Position numbers and translations under genes: made by a program. Shown piece after piece: positions 4,827-8,420 of a DNA stretch of 8,420 nt. The stretch is taken from assembly GCA_008501655.1 (NCBI GenBank), contig QQUK01000089.1, positions 1-8,420 of the forward strand, in the 5' to 3' direction. The notes under the pieces are model-generated. The model was given only the letters and a program-made list of their open reading frames with translations. It was not told the DNA's origin and did no database searches. The first letter of the stretch is position 1; every line of letters begins with the position of its first letter. This stretch comes from Calditrichota bacterium. GTDB lineage: Bacteria; Zixibacteria; MSB-5A5; GN15; FEB-12.

Positions 4827-5591
4827 CTACTCCGAACATCCAACAGGTTCAGCTCCATCCTTAAACATATAGTTCACCAGGTAAACCAGCTCCTCTATAT
4901 CAATACCATCCCCATCACCGGTGACATCCGCCTCAGGAAGACAAACAGGTTCAGGTCCCGATTTGAATGTAAAGTTAACGATGTACACCAAATCAGAGAT
5001 ATCAACAATCTCAAGCGGATCATTATCTACATTGCCGGTTATTCCGGAACAACAATTTCCAATAGTAAAACTATACGGACCTCCCCAGGACGGTTGTAAA
5101 GTAGTATTTATCCACTCCCATTCACCGCTTGTTGGAAAATATGATGAATCAAGCACAAGAGTCTTCCCGACATCTTCTGCTGACAACGGACCGATTGTGA
5201 TTGTATAAACTGTTGTATCGATCGTATCAGGAAGTCCATCTCCAAAAAGAGCCACTCCTTTAAAACCAACCGTATCCGAACCAACCCCATCATTTGAAAA
5301 TTCTGTTATTGAAAAAATAAAATCAAAAAAATTATCCCACCCATAACTCATGGTATCAGCCTCTGTTTTTATCCATGATGCTCCGTCAGGGGAAAAAACT
5401 CTAAAACCGTTATTGATTATTTTATGGGAAAAATTACTCTGCAAATGGAGATAAAATGTAATCTCCTCATTAATTTTCAGATACCTGCTGTTTTCGTAAC
5501 TGCCCGAAACAGAATCCAGAACAACCGATTGTCCGTACAAGTTAGTAACAGCTGTTATCAAAATGAAAATCGCTATAAACTGTTTTCTCAT
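4827..5591 (-). CDS. Secreted protein with C-terminal dockerin-like domain (254 aa)
   Basis: Residues 1-20 are a Sec signal peptide (MRKQFIAIFILITAVTNLYG before QSV). Residues 21-175 form a beta-rich domain with few Cys and no motif I can name; VVLDSVSGSYENSRY and the later ITIGPLSAEDVGKTLVLDS fit an immunoglobulin- or cohesin-like sandwich found ahead of dockerins in related genomes, but this is weak. After a C-C pair (180-181) come two dockerin/EF-hand-like repeats: GNVDNDP...DISDLVYIVNFTF (186-209) and ADVTGDGDGIDIEELVYLVN (221-240), each an Asp-rich calcium loop followed by a hydrophobic helix. Dockerins normally bind cohesins; no clear cohesin partner is seen here. The ribosome site is weak (GTGGGC). 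Promoter candidate at 5629-5656. The exact two-repeat style is typical of Zixibacteria-like secreted proteins. Confidence 0.8.
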   Translation of the reverse strand: MRKQFIAIFILITAVTNLYGQSVVLDSVSGSYENSRYLKINEEITFYLHLQSNFSHKIINNGFRVFSPDGASWIKTEADTMSYGWDNFFDFIFSITEFSNDGVGSDTVGFKGVALFGDGLPDTIDTTVYTITIGPLSAEDVGKTLVLDSSYFPTSGEWEWINTTLQPSWGGPYSFTIGNCCSGITGNVDNDPLEIVDISDLVYIVNFTFKSGPEPVCLPEADVTGDGDGIDIEELVYLVNYMFKDGAEPVGCSE

Positions 5592-5628
5592 AAATATAGC
5601 CCACTATATTATTTTCCTGATTTCGTAA

Positions 5629-5656
5629 AATATAGCAAAATTCGGGAATTTGTCAA
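5629..5656 (-). promoter_or_regulatory. Promoter of the dockerin-domain gene
   Basis: On the minus strand a perfect TTGACA (5651-5656) and TATATT (5629-5634) are separated by 16 nt. It is among the best sigma-70-like matches in the window. Transcription would begin near 5622, about 30 nt before the ATG at 5591. Confidence 0.6.
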
Positions 5657-5705
5657 CCCGTTACCGCAAAGCAACTTCTCCTGCCTGAGATAATAGTTAT
5701 ACTTG

Positions 5706-5734
5706 TTGACATTTTACCGTTTTACATCTACTTT
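5706..5734 (+). promoter_or_regulatory. Candidate promoter of the aldolase-folate operon, apparently leaderless
   Basis: A perfect TTGACA (5706-5711) and TACTTT (5729-5734, 3 of 6 to consensus) are 17 nt apart. The ATG of the first gene is at 5741, only 6 nt beyond the -10 box, so transcription would begin at or within a base or two of the start codon. No Shine-Dalgarno exists there (CCCCTT precedes the ATG), which fits a leaderless mRNA. Confidence 0.4.
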
Positions 5735-5740
5735 CCCCTT

Positions 5741-6400
5741 ATGGCAACACCATTTACACTAAAAAAAGAGCTCTGCGATATTGGCAAATTGCTCTATAAA
5801 AGCGGTATGCTGGCTGGATCTGACGGCAATATTTCAGCAAAACTTGATGATGACCGAATCATGGTCACGCCATCAGGAGCCGCAAAAGGCAGGATGAATC
5901 CCGATGACCTCGTTATTGTCGATCAAAACGGAAAGCACCTGCAGGGTGTCCAAAAAGCATCTTCAGAACTTCTGATGCATCTGGAAGTATACAAAAACCG
6001 TCCCGATATAGGCGCCTGCGTTCACTCCCATGCCCCCTATGCAACATCATTTGCTGTTGCCGGAATCGAACTCGCCGGAGATATCTTACCCGAAGTAGTT
6101 TTGTTCATCGGCGGTATCCCCCTCACCGACTACGCCCCGCCGGGAACCGATGCTGTTCCGAAATCAATAGAACCACACCTCGATGGCAACAATGCCTTTC
6201 TCCTACGGAACCATGGTCTCTTGACAATCGGACATACGCTTGAAGAAGCATATAACCGTCATGAAATAGTTGAACATTACGCTAAGATTGTCCATCTCTC
6301 AAGACAGCTTGGCAATATAAATGCAATTCCATCAGATGATTTTAAACGGCTTGAAAAAATGCGCACCAGGCTCGATGATGCCTGGAACGGCAATAAATAA
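5741..6400 (+). CDS. Class II aldolase/adducin family protein (FucA-like)
   Basis: The protein has 219 residues, close to the 210-220 usual for FucA/AraD-type enzymes, which cleave or rearrange sugar phosphates with a bound zinc. Family marks in order: GNIS (29-32), TPSG (43-46), SSE (74-76, E76 the usual acid/base), H-S-H (95-97, two zinc ligands) followed by APYATSFA, and N-H-G (157-159, H158 the third zinc ligand). All catalytic and metal positions are intact, so it should be active. The substrate cannot be read from sequence: L-fuculose-1-phosphate aldolase, a 5-deoxyribulose-phosphate aldolase or a methylthioribulose-phosphate dehydratase (MtnB) are alternatives. It heads an operon; the aminotransferase-like gene follows after 15 nt, then folB and folK. 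It lacks a Shine-Dalgarno and may be translated from a leaderless message. Confidence 0.85.
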   Translation: MATPFTLKKELCDIGKLLYKSGMLAGSDGNISAKLDDDRIMVTPSGAAKGRMNPDDLVIVDQNGKHLQGVQKASSELLMHLEVYKNRPDIGACVHSHAPYATSFAVAGIELAGDILPEVVLFIGGIPLTDYAPPGTDAVPKSIEPHLDGNNAFLLRNHGLLTIGHTLEEAYNRHEIVEHYAKIVHLSRQLGNINAIPSDDFKRLEKMRTRLDDAWNGNK

Positions 6401-6415
6401 TTTTCAGGGTCTCTT

Positions 6416-7594
6416 GTGATTAAAAAAGTTCTCATTGATAAGGCAAATAGATTATATCAGTTTCCCCCGGATCTGTTTTCATTTATTTCCGGTGATGAAA
6501 AACCATCCCTGATAAAAAAAACAGGTATCATCGACCTCGGACGGTTTCAATGGACAATCCCTTTTCCCCAAAAACAATCATCGGAAATTTCAGATCTCAA
6601 ACATGCCTCGAACGAATCTATTACCGAACTCAAAAATTCTATCGCTGACTGGTTTTATGAAAAAGAAAAAGTTCGTCTCATCCCCGAAAAAGAGATTTTT
6701 ATCGGAGGACGAATTTCATCAATACTTTTGAATATCGGTTTAGCATTTATCGACAACTCCGACATAGTTTTTGTTCCCGAAACATCCCTCCCCCTCTACC
6801 GGAAGATTGTCACCACAGCCGGAGGTGAACCGGTAAACTATGCAATCTCGCATAAAACAAACTGGTCTCCGAATTTTGAACGGCTCGCTTCACGCCTCGG
6901 AAAAACATCCCGTTTATTATTTTTAAATTCTCCACACAATCCGACCGGAAGCGAACTGACTCATAAAGAACTCGAAAATATTATCTGGATAGCCGCACGT
7001 GAAAACATCGCACTCGTAAATGATGCCGCATACCAGTCTTTTTCACATAATAAACATAGCTCCCTTATCGGTACAGCCAGCGGCAAAAAAGTAGGTGTTG
7101 AAGTTTACTCGTTCTCATACTGCTTCGGACTCCCCCAGCTTCCCTTTGGGTTCGTCATCGGCAATAAAGATATCATTGCCGGATTGAAACAGGTTTCCAG
7201 ACTCTCTCAGGACTATATTCCCGGATTTTATATTAGTATGGCAAACCATGCCATTCATAATCCTAATAATCAGCAAATCGAAAACTTCAAAAAAAATATT
7301 CAGAAAACAAAAGCTGCGTCTATACAACTGCTTGAAATACTGAATCTGGATGACAAGTCAAAAGGTTCACTCCCCTTTATATGGGCTGAAATTCCGAAAC
7401 GGAAAAACTCAAATACAATTGCTACACAACTCTATCGGAAATACAGAATCATCAGTGCACCGGGCTCAGCATTTGGAGATGCCGGTGAAGGATATCTGCG
7501 ATTCTCATTGACTACCGACCCAATAAACTATTCCGACGCATACGAACGAATTAAAAAGAAAAAGCGGCTGCTCAAAACGGAAAAAGAAATATGA
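6416..7594 (+). CDS. Aminotransferase-fold (class I/II) protein lacking the PLP lysine
   Basis: The 392-residue length and order of motifs are those of fold-type I aminotransferases close to the LL-diaminopimelate/aspartate group: VPETSLPLYRK with AGGEPV (120-140), NSPHNPTG (171-178), NDAAY (202-206, D203 and Y206 contacting the cofactor ring in relatives), and YLRFSLT (360-366, R362 the usual substrate-carboxylate Arg). The expected cofactor motif S-x-S-K...G-W-R-x-G-F is here SFSYCFGLPQLPFGF (232-246): Tyr235 (TAC) replaces the Schiff-base Lys and Pro replaces the phosphate-binding Arg. Lys codons are two changes away from TAC, so this is not one sequencing error. Known aminotransferase chemistry would therefore not work. 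A non-PLP or binding role is inferred. It begins with GTG 6416 (AGGG 7 nt upstream) and overlaps folB by 4 nt (ATGA). The frame is otherwise intact, arguing against simple decay. Confidence 0.8.
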   Translation: MIKKVLIDKANRLYQFPPDLFSFISGDEKPSLIKKTGIIDLGRFQWTIPFPQKQSSEISDLKHASNESITELKNSIADWFYEKEKVRLIPEKEIFIGGRISSILLNIGLAFIDNSDIVFVPETSLPLYRKIVTTAGGEPVNYAISHKTNWSPNFERLASRLGKTSRLLFLNSPHNPTGSELTHKELENIIWIAARENIALVNDAAYQSFSHNKHSSLIGTASGKKVGVEVYSFSYCFGLPQLPFGFVIGNKDIIAGLKQVSRLSQDYIPGFYISMANHAIHNPNNQQIENFKKNIQKTKAASIQLLEILNLDDKSKGSLPFIWAEIPKRKNSNTIATQLYRKYRIISAPGSAFGDAGEGYLRFSLTTDPINYSDAYERIKKKKRLLKTEKEI

Positions 7595-7968
7595 AAGATA
7601 TTATACGCTTAAACGGACTTTCTTTTTACGGCTATCACGGCGTAACCGCCGCTGAAAAAGAGACCGGACGTATGTTCGAGGTCGACTGTGAAGTCGCCGT
7701 GGATCTTGCCGAAGCCGGGCATACCGACTCACTTGGTGATACTATTGATTACGAAAAGATTTATGACACCATACGGGAATCAACTGAAGATAAAGCATTT
7801 TCACTCCTCGAAGGACTCGCGCAGGAAATTGCCGCAAAGCTCCTTGACAATTTCCCGATCTATCGAGTAACTTTAAAAGTACGCAAACTTAATCCGCCGA
7901 TTGCCGGTCATATTAAGCATATCGAAGTTGAAATAACAAGACATCAGCCCGATGTCGAAAAATTGTGA
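7591..7968 (+). CDS. folB: Dihydroneopterin aldolase
   Basis: FolB converts 7,8-dihydroneopterin to 6-hydroxymethyl-7,8-dihydropterin and glycolaldehyde in cytoplasmic folate synthesis. The 125-residue length is typical. Visible marks: LNGLSFYGYHGVTAAEKETG (8-27) with the conserved Glu22, the D-x-x-D-Y segment GDTIDYEKIYD (49-59), SLLEGLAQEI (71-80) with the pterin-anchoring Glu74, and the C-terminal VRKLNPPIAGH (97-107) with the catalytic Lys99. All key residues are present. The ATG overlaps the stop of the upstream aminotransferase-like gene (ATGA), indicating translational coupling, and folK begins 8 nt after its TGA. Its product is the direct substrate of FolK. Confidence 0.95.
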   Translation: MKDIIRLNGLSFYGYHGVTAAEKETGRMFEVDCEVAVDLAEAGHTDSLGDTIDYEKIYDTIRESTEDKAFSLLEGLAQEIAAKLLDNFPIYRVTLKVRKLNPPIAGHIKHIEVEITRHQPDVEKL

Positions 7969-7976
7969 GGTCACGC

Positions 7977-8369
7977 ATGGCTGAGACCATCTATATATTA
8001 CTCGGCTCCAATACCGGGAACAGAGAAAAGAATTTAGAAACAGCAATCCAAAAGATAAAAGACCTTCCCGGAATGGAACTCACCGCTACCTCGGCTGTTT
8101 ATATTACCGAACCGGTATCAATGGTCGGTGAAAACCCTTCATTTCTGAATCAGGTTGTCATGGCTGAATATGAATATCTCCCCAATGAACTTTTAGCCGA
8201 ACTTGAAAAAATTGAAGTAAGTATGGGACGTATCGAAAAAGGTGAGATGAAACCGAGACCAATAGATCTGGATATACTGTTATTCGGTGAGCAGATGATC
8301 AAATCCGAAAATTTGATAATCCCGCATAAAGAACTATTAAACCGTGCTTTTGCAATGATTCCCCTGTGA
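7977..8369 (+). CDS. folK: HPPK (6-hydroxymethyl-dihydropterin pyrophosphokinase), cut by in-frame TGA
   Basis: FolK transfers pyrophosphate from ATP to 6-hydroxymethyl-dihydropterin. Marks seen: LLGSNTGNREKNL (8-20), YITEPV (42-47), NPSFLNQVVMAEY (53-65), and the magnesium/ATP signature RPIDLDILLFG (94-104) with D97 and D99, then IPHKELLNRAFAMIPL (115-130). Translation stops there at TGA (8367-8369), giving 130 residues, whereas the family is usually about 155-170. The same frame continues after the TGA as QITPEIVHPEAKR, matching the usual 'PLxEIAPDxVHP' continuation. The start is ATG 7977, with GAGG 7 nt before it; a GTG at 7965 overlapping the folB stop is rejected as less typical. The truncated protein keeps the metal-binding core but loses the C-terminal strand and loop. 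Possible readings are a nonsense mutation, an assembly error or UGA recoding. Confidence 0.85.
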   Translation: MAETIYILLGSNTGNREKNLETAIQKIKDLPGMELTATSAVYITEPVSMVGENPSFLNQVVMAEYEYLPNELLAELEKIEVSMGRIEKGEMKPRPIDLDILLFGEQMIKSENLIIPHKELLNRAFAMIPL

Positions 8370-8420
8370 CAGATTACCCCGGAAATTGTTCATCCAGAAG
8401 CAAAACGGGCAAGCGCCGAT
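8370..8420 (+). pseudogene. folK: In-frame continuation of folK after the TGA (runs off the window)
   Basis: Seventeen sense codons follow the TGA in the folK frame: QITPEIVHPEAKRASAD. The segment ITPEIVHP corresponds to the I-A-P-D-x-V-H-P element that ends the HPPK fold in ordinary FolK proteins. This shows that the TGA falls inside the ancestral gene, between 'IPL' and 'QI', and that no frameshift is involved. Confidence 0.7.

Noticed and set aside
4921..5208. 95-codon plus-strand frame opposite the dockerin gene
   Set aside because: Antisense to a gene with signal peptide and recognisable dockerin repeats; no ribosome site.
8367..8369. General reassignment of UGA to a sense codon in this organism
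   Set aside because: The aminotransferase-like gene and folB both end naturally at TGA.

Overview
The window looks like a chromosomal stretch from an FCB-group bacterium of the Zixibacteria / KSB1 / Marinimicrobia kind; I favour Zixibacteria. The evidence is (i) a large secreted protein ending in a VYPNPY-type C-terminal Por/FlgD-like sorting module, (ii) a small secreted protein with a two-repeat dockerin-like tail (GNVDNDP...DISDLVYIVN), and (iii) promoters that read as ordinary TTGACA / TATATT boxes. The assignment rests on remembered family style, not on a search.

Layout. Positions 1-160 (-) are the 5' end of a family 2 glycosyltransferase. Positions 305-523 (-) encode a small coiled-coil protein with a clear intrinsic terminator. 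Positions 648-893 hold a promoter, a run of hairpins and tRNA-Leu(CAG). Positions 700-1270 are a dense cluster of at least seven palindromic elements, most with a GTAG tetranucleotide at the foot of the stem, as in REP/RAYT elements. Positions 1292-2128 (-) are an AT-rich two-gene unit: a membrane-anchored thioredoxin-like protein followed by a tiny secreted six-cysteine peptide. It is divergent from an 832-residue secreted protein (2311-4809, +). The two promoters share overlapping -35 boxes, and the leftward one has 13 T in its spacer. The first 390 codons of the large gene are AT-rich (31% GC over 3241-3480) and the rest is not (48% over 3481-3720), so the compositional island starting after the tRNA ends inside a gene. 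Positions 4827-5591 (-) encode the dockerin-like protein, convergent with the large gene.

From 5741 to the right edge lies a tight rightward operon: class II aldolase, an aminotransferase-fold protein, FolB and FolK. FolB and FolK catalyse consecutive steps of folate synthesis (dihydroneopterin to 6-hydroxymethyl-dihydropterin, then its pyrophosphorylation). The aminotransferase-like protein has Tyr where the PLP-binding Lys should be and Pro where the PLP-phosphate Arg should be, so it is probably not a PLP enzyme. FolK is cut by an in-frame TGA, after which recognisable FolK sequence continues in the same frame to the window edge.

The strongest candidates for something undescribed are the lysine-less aminotransferase inside a folate operon, the UGA-interrupted folK, the redoxin plus six-cysteine peptide unit with its homopolymer-bearing promoter, and the covarying GTAG-hairpin cluster inserted between a tRNA gene and its apparent promoter.
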